Shown in pieces: positions 25,040 to 35,700 of a stretch of DNA of 64,000 bases; position 1 is the stretch's first letter, and each line of letters opens with the position of its first letter. The DNA comes from Sulfurisphaera javensis (GTDB taxonomy: Archaea; Thermoproteota; Thermoprotei_A; Sulfolobales; Sulfolobaceae), in the NCBI RefSeq assembly GCF_041154675.1, contig NZ_AP031322.1, forward strand, positions 434,001 through 498,000, written 5' to 3'. Made by a program: the position numbers and the translations under genes. Below the pieces are notes generated by a model, which saw only the letters and a program-made list of their open reading frames with translations, was not told where the DNA came from and did not search any database.

Positions 25040-25839
25040 AAGTGGAATTAGCACAAATAAGACCTAAGTTAGGAGATGTTAAACGTAATTTAGAAAAACA
25101 CCAGGAGATAATTCAAACATCAACCGCTGATTGTATAATATTCCCAGAATTATCCTTAACTGGTTATGTACTAAGAGATTTAGTTTATGAAGTATTTAAA
25201 GAAAGTGAAAGAGCAATAGATAAATTATCTGAGGAAAACAAATGTATTATAGCAGGATTAATAAAGGAAGTTAGGCCTGGAATACTTAGGAATAGTTCGG
25301 CTATAATCATAAATCATCAGGTTAATTTTACATATAAATTTTATTTACCAACTTATGGTTTATTTGAAGAAAGAAGATATTTTCAACCCGGAGATCCTAA
25401 AAAAGATCTTAAAATATTTGAATATAACGGAATAAAATTTGGTGTTATTATATGCGAAGATGCATGGCACTATGAACCTATTGAAGCCCTAACACTAATG
25501 GGTGCCGATGCTATTTTCATTCCTTCAGCATCTCCAATGAGAAGAATGACTACAAAACTAGGTATTCAGGATAATTGGGAGGCATTATTAAAAGCTCATT
25601 CTATAATTAATGGTATTTGGACTGTATTCGTTAATAATGTAGGTAGTCAAGAAGAGGAATTCTTTTGGGGAGGTTCTATGGTTGTTTCTCCCTTTGGAGA
25701 AGTAGTAAGCAGAGCTAAATTGTTTGAAGAAGATCTGATAATATCTGAAATTAGGCTAGATGAAGTTAGGAAAAATAGATTTTTCAGCAGTTTCAGAGAA
25801 CATAATAGGGATTTTCACGGAGTATTAATGAGCCTCTAA
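25030..25839 (+). CDS. Nitrilase-superfamily amidase, probable glutaminase partner of NadE
   Basis: A 269-residue carbon-nitrogen hydrolase with the complete Glu-Lys-Cys triad: Glu40 in FPELSLTGY, Lys103 in TYKFYLPTYGLFEERRYF and Cys142 in GVIICEDAWH. The FEERRYFQPG phrase after the lysine is the one found in the glutaminase domain of bacterial two-domain NAD synthetases. The start overlaps nadE by 10 bp, so both are probably made together and form a split glutamine-dependent NAD synthetase; this pairing is an inference from gene order and motif. Confidence 0.85.
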   Translation: MGLKVELAQIRPKLGDVKRNLEKHQEIIQTSTADCIIFPELSLTGYVLRDLVYEVFKESERAIDKLSEENKCIIAGLIKEVRPGILRNSSAIIINHQVNFTYKFYLPTYGLFEERRYFQPGDPKKDLKIFEYNGIKFGVIICEDAWHYEPIEALTLMGADAIFIPSASPMRRMTTKLGIQDNWEALLKAHSIINGIWTVFVNNVGSQEEEFFWGGSMVVSPFGEVVSRAKLFEEDLIISEIRLDEVRKNRFFSSFREHNRDFHGVLMSL

Positions 25840-25873
25840 ATTTATTTCCTCTTATGCAAAAATATATTTAGTC

Positions 25874-26158
25874 ATGATAACTCAGAGAGTAAATATCTTA
25901 GAATTATTAATTCTTGTAGTATTAATAATACTTCTTATAGCCTCACTAATTAACCCCCTCTTACTATTTCCTGCTATAGGAGTTTCAATGTTACAAGCAG
26001 GATTCAATAAAGGTTTTTTACCAATACCTTTCTCCTTAATCTTACTGCTTTTATTAGGCTTAAGAGGGGATTATTACTCAATAGCAATAATGACAATTCT
26101 TGCATTTCTATTGCTATTACTTATTACAGATAGGATAAAGTATTATCCTTTTAGATAA
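25874..26158 (+). CDS. Small hydrophobic membrane protein
   Basis: A 94-residue protein of three closely packed hydrophobic segments (about residues 10-30, 37-62 and 66-88). There is no recognised motif and few charged residues. It lies 34 bases after the nitrilase gene. A TATA-like AAATATATTT (25859-25868) is too close to the ATG for a leaderless start, so read-through from the NAD operon may also express it. Function unknown. Confidence 0.5.
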   Translation: MITQRVNILELLILVVLIILLIASLINPLLLFPAIGVSMLQAGFNKGFLPIPFSLILLLLLGLRGDYYSIAIMTILAFLLLLLITDRIKYYPFR

Positions 26159-26194
26159 GCATATTTTAATAAACGTCCTTTTTAAAAATTACAT

Positions 26195-26344
26195 ATGAAT
26201 AGGCTAATGTTTATTCTAGTCATAATAGATATAATTTTTACATTAACATTGTCTAATCTTTTTGTATTTAATCTCACTTTTCCTGCAATAAAAATAATTT
26301 TAAGCATTAACAAAAGAGAAAAATTGAAGCAAAAAAGAGCTTAG
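26195..26344 (+). CDS. Micro-protein with one membrane segment (49 aa)
   Basis: An ATG at 26195 opens 49 codons: an N-terminal hydrophobic helix (about residues 4-27) and a short basic tail ending KRREKLKQKRA-like (residues 40-49). A TATA-like ATATTTTAATAA (26161-26172) lies about 26 bases upstream of the ATG, as expected for a leaderless gene. There is no overlap with other genes. The charge pattern (positive tail inside) suggests a real inner-facing single-span peptide, but a chance frame cannot be excluded. Confidence 0.4.
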   Translation: MNRLMFILVIIDIIFTLTLSNLFVFNLTFPAIKIILSINKREKLKQKRA

Positions 26345-26376
26345 ATTTAATCAATATTTAGGACAAGTAATAACAC

Positions 26377-26628
26377 ATGAGCATACTAAAAATCGATGAT
26401 ATATTTGAACTCCCTGGCTGGGATACAAGAAAAAGAATAATGGAAGAATTAAGAAGCGGTCCAAAGAATGCGTATGAATTAGCAAAGATATTAGAGCTTA
26501 ATTACTCTACAGTGAGATACCATTTAGAACTCCTACAAAAATTTGGTTTAGTAAATGTTAAGAAGGGTAAAAAATATTACTACGAACTAACTAAAACAGC
26601 CTTACAAATACTAAATGAGGAAAAGTAA
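26377..26628 (+). CDS. ArsR-type winged-helix regulator
   Basis: An 83-residue protein consisting of one winged helix-turn-helix: helix (TRKRIMEELRSG), helix and recognition helix (NAYELAKILELNYSTVRYHLELLQKFGLV), and beta wing (VKKGKKYYYEL). This is the ArsR/MarR-like minimal domain that is very common in Sulfolobales. No metal-binding Cys is present, so it does not sense metals in the classical way. It sits between small membrane-protein genes and two unknown genes; its targets are unknown. Confidence 0.78.
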   Translation: MSILKIDDIFELPGWDTRKRIMEELRSGPKNAYELAKILELNYSTVRYHLELLQKFGLVNVKKGKKYYYELTKTALQILNEEK

Positions 26629-26672
26629 TACACCCATTTGATTTTTAAATACTCTTTTTCAAACATTAAATT

Positions 26673-27389
26673 ATGAAATGTAGTACTGAAGGAAATAGGG
26701 ATATTAGAGGTTTTAATTTTCTTTTAGATAATTGTAATAAAGAATATTTAAGCAATAAATTTCAAGAATTTAGAAAATTATCGAATGATAGTAATAAAAC
26801 TTATATAATAAGACTTGCAGATAGTAACTATTATAGATTTGAAGTAATTATGATACCTAATTCTGTTACCTTGCTCTCAATAGCAACAGCTAGAGGTGTA
26901 AATAATATAAACCTTAGGGATTTTTCAGCATTAGAAGAATTAGCAACATTAAGCTGTTGTGCATACCAAAACGAGAAATTAAAAGAATTAGCAACCCAAT
27001 TTTTAGGAGAACAAAGAGAATATGAATCTGAAATCGTTGATTTAGAGGAGAAAAAGATTGAACTTGAGATAAATCCAGATTGTAATAAAGTTGAATGGAA
27101 TGAATTAAAATTACCCGAACAAATAGAAGGAAAATGGACTACCTCAGAATTAGCCTATACAGATAGATTAATACTTAAGGCTTTGGTTGGGCAAGGAAAA
27201 TTTATAACAATATCAACAGAAAGACCTCAAAATTCAATAAAGTTCAATTCATTTGAAAGACTTGGCAGTCTTTGCTGTTTTGTAAACATAATTCTTCAGA
27301 AACTAAAGGAATGTAACGGGTTAATAGAAGCATTAACACCATTATTGCAACAAGAAACTGGAAAAAGGAAAAGGAGAAAAAATGAGTGA
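26673..27389 (+). CDS. Hypothetical protein
   Basis: A 238-residue soluble protein that I do not recognise. It has several Cys (Cys3, Cys22, the pair in LSCCAYQ near 94, Cys135 and the pair in SLCCFV near 209), which is a high number for a protein of this AT-rich genome, and a Lys/Arg-rich C-terminus (GKRKRRKNE). The Cys pairs do not make a standard zinc finger. It overlaps the next gene by 8 bp and is probably co-transcribed with it. A TATA-like TTTTTAAATA lies at 26642-26651. Confidence 0.6.
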   Translation: MKCSTEGNRDIRGFNFLLDNCNKEYLSNKFQEFRKLSNDSNKTYIIRLADSNYYRFEVIMIPNSVTLLSIATARGVNNINLRDFSALEELATLSCCAYQNEKLKELATQFLGEQREYESEIVDLEEKKIELEINPDCNKVEWNELKLPEQIEGKWTTSELAYTDRLILKALVGQGKFITISTERPQNSIKFNSFERLGSLCCFVNIILQKLKECNGLIEALTPLLQQETGKRKRRKNE

Positions 27390-27888
27390 AAATATAAAAC
27401 CAATTTACGCTAGAGGCTTTTTTAATATGAATAATTTGGGAGAAACTAATCAATTGGTTATTTTTTATTATTATGATAAGGATTCTTACTATGCTTCTCT
27501 TAAAAAAGACGAAATAAAAAATGAGCTAAACAAATTAAAAGATAATATGCAATATTACTTAGATAGAGAAATAATTAAGGTAAATGGCAAAAGAGTAAAA
27601 GCAAAAGTTCTTTTTACAAGATTAGGTTTACTTGATGTAACTCATCCTTATGTCGAATTTATTATAAGATTTTACGGAGAATTAAATCAAGGTGAAAATC
27701 TATATGAAGATATATATGAAGAGGAGATTGCTGAATACCCCTATGAAGCAATCTGGGTTTTACCAGGTAAAATTATTTCATACTCGTTATCTGGGAGAGT
27801 TAAAATAAAGAATAATATTCTTTTTGTAAAGGTTAAAAAAGGTACAAAAATTAAAGGGAATGAAAAAATAGTGTTCTTTATAGAGTAA
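27382..27888 (+). CDS. Hypothetical protein
   Basis: A 168-residue soluble protein of predicted mixed strands and helices with many Tyr and acidic residues (ENLYEDIYEEEIAEYPYEAIW near 121-141). I do not recognise the family. The ATG overlaps the end of the previous unknown gene by 8 bp, making a two-gene unit behind an ArsR-like regulator. The 3' end overlaps the pterin dehydratase gene on the other strand by 11 bp. Confidence 0.6.
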   Translation: MSENIKPIYARGFFNMNNLGETNQLVIFYYYDKDSYYASLKKDEIKNELNKLKDNMQYYLDREIIKVNGKRVKAKVLFTRLGLLDVTHPYVEFIIRFYGELNQGENLYEDIYEEEIAEYPYEAIWVLPGKIISYSLSGRVKIKNNILFVKVKKGTKIKGNEKIVFFIE

Positions 27889-28159
27889 TTTCATCAATTT
27901 TTTTAGCCAGCTCTATATCTAAATCTGTAAGTCCACCTACATCATGGGTAGTTAATTGAACAATAACCTTGTTATAGTATATACATACATCAGGATGATG
28001 ATCCATAGAATCCGCTATTGGTTGTATTTTTAAAACAAAAGATACCGATTCCTTAAAATCATTAAATTGAAACGTTTTTTCTATTGTATTTCCTTTTAAA
28101 ATCCATCCTTTTAATTCCTTTAAAGCTTGGTATACTTCAGAATCTGATAGCTTTTTCAT
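27878..28159 (-). CDS. Pterin-4a-carbinolamine dehydratase-like protein
   Basis: A 93-residue protein of the PCD/DCoH family. The family core is present: FKESVSFVLKIQPIADSMDHHPDVCIYYNKVIVQLTTHDVGGLTDLD, including the His-His-Pro active loop (DHHPDV) and the THxxGGLT segment. Family members dehydrate 4a-hydroxytetrahydrobiopterin, and in archaea may act in molybdopterin or pterin recycling. It converges on the hypothetical gene by 11 bp. The upstream side holds the C/D box sRNA candidate. Confidence 0.88.
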   Translation of the reverse strand: MKKLSDSEVYQALKELKGWILKGNTIEKTFQFNDFKESVSFVLKIQPIADSMDHHPDVCIYYNKVIVQLTTHDVGGLTDLDIELAKKIDEITL

Positions 28160-28190
28160 AGTTTAACATATTGTTTTAAAGGTATAAAAA

Positions 28191-28245
28191 AATCAGCACT
28201 TAAAGGACTCTTCACTATTCAGTCTGGGGAGTTTTCATCCTCATT
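28191..28245 (-). ncRNA. C/D box guide sRNA candidate (dual guide)
   Basis: Read on the minus strand: C box AGGATGA (28241-28235), a 12-nt spacer AAACTCCCCAGA, D' box CTGA (28222-28219), a 4-nt gap, C' box TGAAGA (28214-28209), a 12-nt spacer GTCCTTTAAGTG, D box CTGA (28196-28193), then a run of T. The order and the two 12-nt spacers are what archaeal box C/D sRNAs show. The complements CTGGGGAGT and ACTTAAAGGA resemble two nearby conserved stretches of archaeal 16S rRNA (around E. coli 883-891 and 909-918, from memory). The C box starts at the stop codon of the upstream membrane-protein gene. Confidence 0.72.
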
Positions 28246-29053
28246 TTAACTCTGCTGACATCCTCTTAATAAGTGTATATATTAATGGTACTAAAAGTAT
28301 TGCAAAAGCAATAGCTAAACCCCAAGCTAAAGTTTGTAAAATTGACAAAACTGAACTAAATGGTTGAACAATTATTGCAATAGCTATTATAAGAAATATT
28401 GTATATAGTAGAAATCTTCCATATGTCGAGATATATGAAGCATTAGGATCTGTTTTTGCTATACTATCTATTGCTTTATCTATTATCGTAAAGCTAAATA
28501 GTAGCACTATTGAACCAATAATAATATCATAGAAAAGATATGGACTTATAAAAGGTATCCAGTAAAATATAGCCAATGTAGCTGCTAAAGTTATAATTAT
28601 AGCATATAATCCAAATTTAAGGACACTAAATATTGTTGTCATAAATGGATCATTAGTAATCATTTGTTTACCCATATAATCTATAAGGACATTTACTAAT
28701 GTTATCCCTAATGTTAGTAATAAAATGGCTCCGGCAAGATAAGGTAAATATCTTGCCACATCCTCTATATAAACACTAGCTGGACCTAAACTAACAACAG
28801 TCAAACCTATTGATAATGATATAAGAATTATTAAAGCCTTTACAGTTCCAGCAACTAAGCTGGCACTAATTTGAATAGTAGAGTGAGAGAATAATCTTAC
28901 AAGAACTCTTTGAATAACAGAACTAACTATCTCCGCTATTACGTACCCTACAAAAACTATAATAAGAAATAATATAATTGATGGAATTGCATCTATAATT
29001 TCTGTCGCTAACGTTGTTAAAGCTTGTGAAATTGTTTCATCAATTACTATCAT
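28241..29053 (-). CDS. Membrane protein related to mechanosensitive-channel transmembrane domains
   Basis: About 270 residues with five to six transmembrane helices and a pattern of repeated AxxVxxLI helices like the N-terminal TM region of MscS/CmpX-type proteins (AIPSIILFLIIVFVGYVIAEIV near residues 20-41). The soluble MscS beta domain is missing, so it may be a TM-only relative. The frame is open to a TTG at 29077, but a TATA box CTTATAAATT (29077-29086, minus strand) sits about 27 bases before the ATG at 29053, so that start is used. The stop codon overlaps the C box of the downstream sRNA candidate. Confidence 0.62.
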   Translation of the reverse strand: MIVIDETISQALTTLATEIIDAIPSIILFLIIVFVGYVIAEIVSSVIQRVLVRLFSHSTIQISASLVAGTVKALIILISLSIGLTVVSLGPASVYIEDVARYLPYLAGAILLLTLGITLVNVLIDYMGKQMITNDPFMTTIFSVLKFGLYAIIITLAATLAIFYWIPFISPYLFYDIIIGSIVLLFSFTIIDKAIDSIAKTDPNASYISTYGRFLLYTIFLIIAIAIIVQPFSSVLSILQTLAWGLAIAFAILLVPLIYTLIKRMSAELK

Positions 29054-29087
29054 GGTTGTAGTACTATCACATTTCAAATTTATAAGA

Positions 29088-29417
29088 TTAGCTATTATTA
29101 TTTTCCTCTACAATTTTAGAAATTCTATATAGAATTCTATCAATTTTCTCTTTTTCCTGCTTTAAAGCTGAAAGTTTGCTCCTATATTCTATTGCTTTTT
29201 TAAGCTTATCTTCAATTTGGCTCGGATCCTTACCTATATATTTGCTTTTTAGCCTACCATCCTCCCAGTAACGAAGATAATAATATTTCTTCCCATTAAT
29301 TTCCTTAACTTCTAAATGTCCTGTAGGTAAAGATTGAAGAGCTTTCTCTAGTTCTTGAATTTGGTCCAAAAGAACTTTTTGCCTATCTTCAAGTTCCCTA
29401 ATCTTTTCCCATATCAT
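29088..29417 (-). CDS. Coiled-coil protein downstream of cdc6-3
   Basis: A protein of about 109 residues with helical coiled-coil segments at both ends (residues 3-35 and 68-105) around a short strand-rich centre, GHLEVKEINGKKYYYLRYWEDGRLKSKYIG. That centre resembles the small DUF6788-like module often seen in archaeal and phage proteins. Possible starts are ATG 29417, GTG 29426 and TTG 29429; I use the ATG. It lies about 30 bases after cdc6-3 on the same strand and may be co-transcribed. Function unknown; DNA or RNA contact is conceivable from the YYLRYW patch. Confidence 0.62.
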   Translation of the reverse strand: MIWEKIRELEDRQKVLLDQIQELEKALQSLPTGHLEVKEINGKKYYYLRYWEDGRLKSKYIGKDPSQIEDKLKKAIEYRSKLSALKQEKEKIDRILYRISKIVEENNNS

Positions 29418-29447
29418 GAAAAACACCAATACAGTATATAAGCAGAG

Positions 29448-30608
29448 TTACATTTGATCTTCATACCCTAAATCCATTGTATCTTCAATAGCTTTTCTTA
29501 TTTTTTCTTTATCAGTTACTTCTATATATTTTCTTATACCACCAGCTCTTCCTTTATTTATGATTTTAACTTTTATTATTCCAAACATATCTAACTCTGA
29601 TATTATATCAGAAAATCTTCTATATGATAACGGTTTTTGCTTATATTGGTTACATAAATCAGTATAAATTTTATGTGCTGTAACTACATCTTCAGCTTCC
29701 ATAGTAGCCATTAAAGCTAGTTTGTAATGAAATGGAAGTGCCTTAATCGCCTCAATTAATCTTTCTTGTTCATATTCTATTATTGCTCTATCCACATGTT
29801 CCTTTCTTATAAAACCTTCTCCAGAAGCTAATTGTGCAGCTCTGAACAATAAGTTAACTGCTTTTCTTGCATCTCCATGTTCTTTAGCCGAAATAGCTGC
29901 AATATAAGATAGAATATTATCATCATAAGTACCTCTATAAAGACCGTATTCAGCGTAAATTGATAATATGTGCTTTAATTGTTCTGCATCATAAGGTTTA
30001 AAGAATACCGTAGGACCTAAAGAAGAGAGAACTCTTGGTTCCATGTAATCTCTTATATTTATATCATTACTGACCATTATTACTGATATATCTGCATCAG
30101 CTCTCAATAGTTGATAAAGTACAATATCTCCTCCTCTTCTTTTTATTAAAGTATCAACCTCATCTAAGTAAACTAAAGCTTTCTTATTAGCTAATTCTTC
30201 TTTAATTTTCTCTAAATATTCGCCAAGATTGATCCCATGTTTAGGCACCTCATCATTAGTTAGCCTCTCTGTTAAAGCAGATAAAACAGCTTGAGGAGTA
30301 CCTCCAACTTCTCTACAATTTACATAAGCTTGTTTCACTTTACTATAATCTTGATCTTCATGCTTTACCTCTTCAATCTCATTTAGCATATATCTAGCTA
30401 CAAATGTTTTCCCTGTACCAGTTAATCCTAAAAATAGAGTAGAAAAACGAACATCAGACTTTACAAAATATCTAACTGCGATAGCAACCTCTCTCAATAT
30501 ATCTTCTCTAAAAGGAATATCTTTAAATACAGTTAAAGGATCAATGAAAACCCTAGGATCCTTAATAACCTCTCCTTTTCCACCTTTCAAGGCATCTCTA
30601 ATTGACAC
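29448..30608 (-). CDS. cdc6-3: Replication initiator Orc1/Cdc6-3
   Basis: A 386-residue AAA+ Orc1/Cdc6 protein that marks and fires a replication origin. Walker A GLTGTGKT is at residues 61-68, Walker [10 protein letters not shown] near 146-154, the AAA+ sensor regions follow, and the winged-helix domain lies at about 290-380 with [15 protein letters not shown] as its recognition part. The N-terminus [24 protein letters not shown] closely matches my memory of Sulfolobus Cdc6-3, not Cdc6-1. The GTG start at 30608 faces an AT-rich intergenic region with origin-like repeats, as expected for oriC2. A weak TATA-like segment at about 30632-30642 lies among initiator-site look-alikes, so it may autoregulate. 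Confidence 0.9.
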   Translation of the reverse strand: MSIRDALKGGKGEVIKDPRVFIDPLTVFKDIPFREDILREVAIAVRYFVKSDVRFSTLFLGLTGTGKTFVARYMLNEIEEVKHEDQDYSKVKQAYVNCREVGGTPQAVLSALTERLTNDEVPKHGINLGEYLEKIKEELANKKALVYLDEVDTLIKRRGGDIVLYQLLRADADISVIMVSNDINIRDYMEPRVLSSLGPTVFFKPYDAEQLKHILSIYAEYGLYRGTYDDNILSYIAAISAKEHGDARKAVNLLFRAAQLASGEGFIRKEHVDRAIIEYEQERLIEAIKALPFHYKLALMATMEAEDVVTAHKIYTDLCNQYKQKPLSYRRFSDIISELDMFGIIKVKIINKGRAGGIRKYIEVTDKEKIRKAIEDTMDLGYEDQM

Positions 30609-30696
30609 ATTTACTTCTTTGTTTCCTACGTTATTTTAGTTATCAATTATTTCTCATGGTGTTACCGCGTCATATGAAACGAAAAGATTACTTTTG

Positions 30697-30736
30697 TTTA
30701 ACTCCCCAGTTTTACAGTAAATTTCCTTCGTTTCCA
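30697..30736. repeat. Left 40-bp inverted repeat of the origin
   Basis: This arm pairs with 31006-31045 as an inverted copy, with two mismatches in 40. From the outside inward it reads TTTAACTCCCCAGT, then TTACAGTAAATT, then CCTTCGTTTCCA. The inner part is a mini-ORB-like box (minus-strand TGGAAACGAAGG); the outer part is a second conserved motif and probably the binding site of another initiator subunit. Confidence 0.85.
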
Positions 30737-31005
30737 TAGTATTATATTCTCTAAAAAATGAAAATTAATTATATTCGTATTATTTTTTCGATATATTGTT
30801 TTAATTCTATATATTAAAAATACCATCTCTAACAGTTTATATAATATAGGTCAACAGAGAGTGTGAATTTCCAATGTTTCTATACCACTTATTATAATAT
30901 ATACTAGTAAAATGTTTGTATAAAGTATAATAAGGTTGATAGAAAGAAAATAAAAAACATTTGAAATTCTGAGTCAGTCTCTTTTGATTAGGGAACGGAA
31001 GACAA

Positions 31006-31040
31006 TGGAAACAAATGAAATTTACTGTAAAACTGGGGAG

Positions 31041-31045
<5 letters not shown>
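31006..31045. repeat. Right 40-bp inverted repeat of the origin
   Basis: Inverted copy of 30697-30736, beginning TGGAAACAAATG and ending CTGGGGAGTTAAA. The last five bases cover the stop codon (31041-31043) and part of the last codon of icd, so origin and coding sequence overlap slightly. The mORB-like part differs from the left arm at two bases. Confidence 0.85.
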
Positions 31046-32270
<1,225 letters not shown>

Positions 32271-32701
32271 TTGTATTTAACGTAGTCGTATAACCTATTA
32301 TATCTTACTTAACTCAAAAACATTCTTGTCCAAATGTTTCTCGCAATAGTGAATTTTAATTTATGGATACTGTTTTAAATTCTATTAATCTCATGCAAAT
32401 ATAGCTGGTTAATTTTTAAAAGATGACTAGATCAAATTATCATTACTCCAACTCTGTTAAGATAAACTAAGATATAAATTTATCCTACTAATATTAATTT
32501 AGTAAAATCATAAACCTAAAACTATTCAGTGATACTCAATACTGATGGAATAAATGGAATAATTAGTCTTTACCTTTCTTGTTAACTTGAAAAAGATTGT
32601 TATTAGTAATCGAAAATGATATCAAATTATATTGTGTGTGTTTCTTTAAGTTTTAAGTATATGGAAAAGTTATAAAATATGTGTTCAAGTAATACTACTT
32701 G
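32271..32701. other. 431-bp gene-free region between icd and the S53 protease gene
   Basis: No gene of convincing length was found. The left end holds the icd promoter (TATA-like box near 32291-32299 on the minus strand). The right end holds the protease promoter: GTTATAAAATAT at 32669-32680, about 27 bases before the ATG at 32702. A short hairpin (AAACATT and AATGTTT arms) is at about 32318-32339. The remainder is AT-rich and otherwise unremarkable. Confidence 0.6.
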
Positions 32702-35700
32702 ATGTGGTCCTTATTATTCTTAATTTTAATAGCATCATCAGTTGTTCTTCCTTTATATCTTCAGCCTAATGTTTCTGAAATTTCTAGTAATCAGATTGTA
32801 AATGTTTCTATTGTAATTCCGCCAAAGAACCTAGAATTATTACAGTTATATGTAGAGGAACATCATATAGTCAATTCATCTGAACTAGAGACCTTATTCA
32901 TTCCTAATTCTACAATTAATAAAATTGTCAACATGTTAGTAAATAATGGGATTCAGCCCGAGGTCACTTTAAACGTTATATCATTTCAAGCAAAAGCTGG
33001 AATAGTTGAAAAGTTATTTCATGGTCAATTTATTACCACAGAAATTTTAGGAAAGAAAATATATTATTTTATTAGCAGTAGTACTTCTTTCCCAGGAATT
33101 ATATTAGCAACTAATTTGACTTATCTATTTTTGTCTAAACCAAATAATCTAGTTAACATTACACAAGCTATAGCCTATAATATGATAACGCCAAGCGAAT
33201 TACAATCAGCGTATAATATAACCTTTTTAATAAAGCATGGAATTAACGGAAGTGGAGTAAATATTGGAATCCTTGATTTTGAAGGTGATCCATATATTTA
33301 TCAGCAATTACAAGATTTTGACTCTCAATACAATTTGCCAAATCCTCCAATATTTAAAGTAGTGCCAATAGGTCCTTATAATCCAAATGATGGTATCCCT
33401 AGTGGATGGGCTTTAGAAATTTCATTAGACGTTGAATATGCTCATGCTGCAGCTCCAGGTGCAGGTATAATACTTTATGTCGCGAATCCATCAATATCAA
33501 TCCCTCAAGCTATAGCATATATTGATCAGCAAGATCAAGTAAGCGTTGTTTCACAAAGCTGGGGAATTCCTGAAATTTACTTTCTATTAGGTCTTTTACC
33601 AATTTCTTATTTACAATCTATGATTTATGAATATTGGCTTGGAGAGGCAGAAGGGATTACTTTTATAGCAGCTTCTGGTGATGCAGGAGGAAATGGTTAT
33701 AATTTCTTTCTAAGTCCCTTAGGCTCCACTATTGTTCCAGCATCAATTCCTTATGTTCTAGCAGTCGGAGGTACAACGCTATATGTATCTGAAAATTCAA
33801 CCTATCAAACAGCATGGAGTGGTGAAAGTATAATAGGATCTACGACTGGTGGCTACAGTGCAATATTTCCTTCTCCACCTTATCAAGGATTAGAAGGATT
33901 TAGAATTACTCCAGATGTTGTAGCTGACGCAAATCCATATACGGGAGTACCAGTAGTTTACTATTATAATACAACTTATCTGGTTGGAGGTACATCTTTA
34001 GCTACTCCAATAGTTGCTGGAATAATAGCTCTAGCAGATCAAGTTCATGGGAAATTAGGGTTTATTAATCCTTTAATTTACTCGTTAAATGGAACGAAAG
34101 CTATAGTTCCAGTAAGCTTAGGGTATAATACACCTTATATAGCAAATAATAGTTTAAATCCCGTAACTGGATTAGGATATATAAATGCAGGATATTTTGT
34201 GTCCTTATTAAGGATTCCTACTGCTTCTTTATCATTAGCTGTTCAAAATACTACATATTTGCCTGGACAAGCTATAAAAGTAATAGGCTATCTTAATGGA
34301 GTTTCATCTCCGCCTGTAACCTTGACAGCCTACGTATATAATGGTTCTGCTATAGTTTCAACTTTTACACTTTCATATAATGGTTCTGCTTATATAGGAG
34401 ATATTACATTATCTAAATCTGGAATTTATGAAATTTATAGTAAGTTTAATAATATTTATGGGTTTACTTACGTTACTGTTGGTTATCAAGCAGTATTTGT
34501 TTTTCCAATAGTAGCTATTTATCCTATACCCTCAAATATTCCAGTAATAGTCATGATAACATATCCAAACGGGACTCTTGTTTCTTCGTTTAATACTACT
34601 AATTTGACAGTGTATAAAGAAAATCAATTAAACGGAAAGATACAAGAAGTTACTCAAGTGAAACTTAATAATTTACCAATTATTAATATATCTCAGCTCG
34701 GCATATATATCAAGTTTAAATCTGGGATATTAGAAGGTTATATTAATTTAACTAGCAAAGAATTCGGAGGAGTATATGTTTTAAGTGTGAACAATACTAT
34801 AGGTCTAGATGAAATAGTATTAGGAATGTACGTTGTACCAGCAGTAATTCCAAATTCATTTAGTGAGCCAACTTCATTGTATTCTGGTGAAAACGTAACA
34901 TTAGAAGTTTTAGTTGAGAGTCTAGGAATGCCTAATGTAACTGTATCATTTATAAAGGATGGTAAGATCTATTATTCAACGCCAGTTAATTCTATAACAG
35001 TTGGTTCATCATCCTATTACATTGCTCAAGTAAATATCCCAAGGCTACCTAGTGGATATTATACCATAGAAGCTTACGCAGATTACAGTAATGGAACTTA
35101 TATTGCTTATGGAGTTGGTTACACACAGATTTACATTTCTAACGAGAGTTTAGTTTTGCATGCAAAAGTAAATTCAGTAACGTTTGAGAACGATACAATA
35201 ACTATTTCAGCAAATATTTACTATCCGAATGGAACTCCAGTAAAATATGGTGTATTTAGTGCAATATTTGTGCCAAGCTACTTACTAAGTGATATAGATT
35301 CTTTGCAAATATCATATTCTGTCCCTTTAACATATAAAAATGGAATTTGGATAGGTAATTTCACTGTACCTGCTGGTAGTTATAGTAACTCTGGAGTTAC
35401 TGTTGGAGAAATAGCTGGGACTTGGAATGTTTATATAGTTGGTTTATCAGCTAATGGAATCCCACTTCCATTTGATTCAACTATTAATTATAATACTTTA
35501 AATATAGAACCTACATCAACAGAACTATCATTTTTAGTTTTACCATTCAATTATATTCCAACTTTTACTGGTAGCTATGCTTATCATATATATACTCCAA
35601 ATGCTATAATATCCAATAAAACGGTTGTCTTAGTTAATTCGATCATAGATAATTTAACAGCAATTAACTCTGTGATTTACTCCTATAATTCTGAGATATA

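Noticed and set aside
32318-32339. Seven-bp hairpin upstream of icd
   Set aside because: Short and AT-rich; similar inverted pairs are frequent in this genome by chance.
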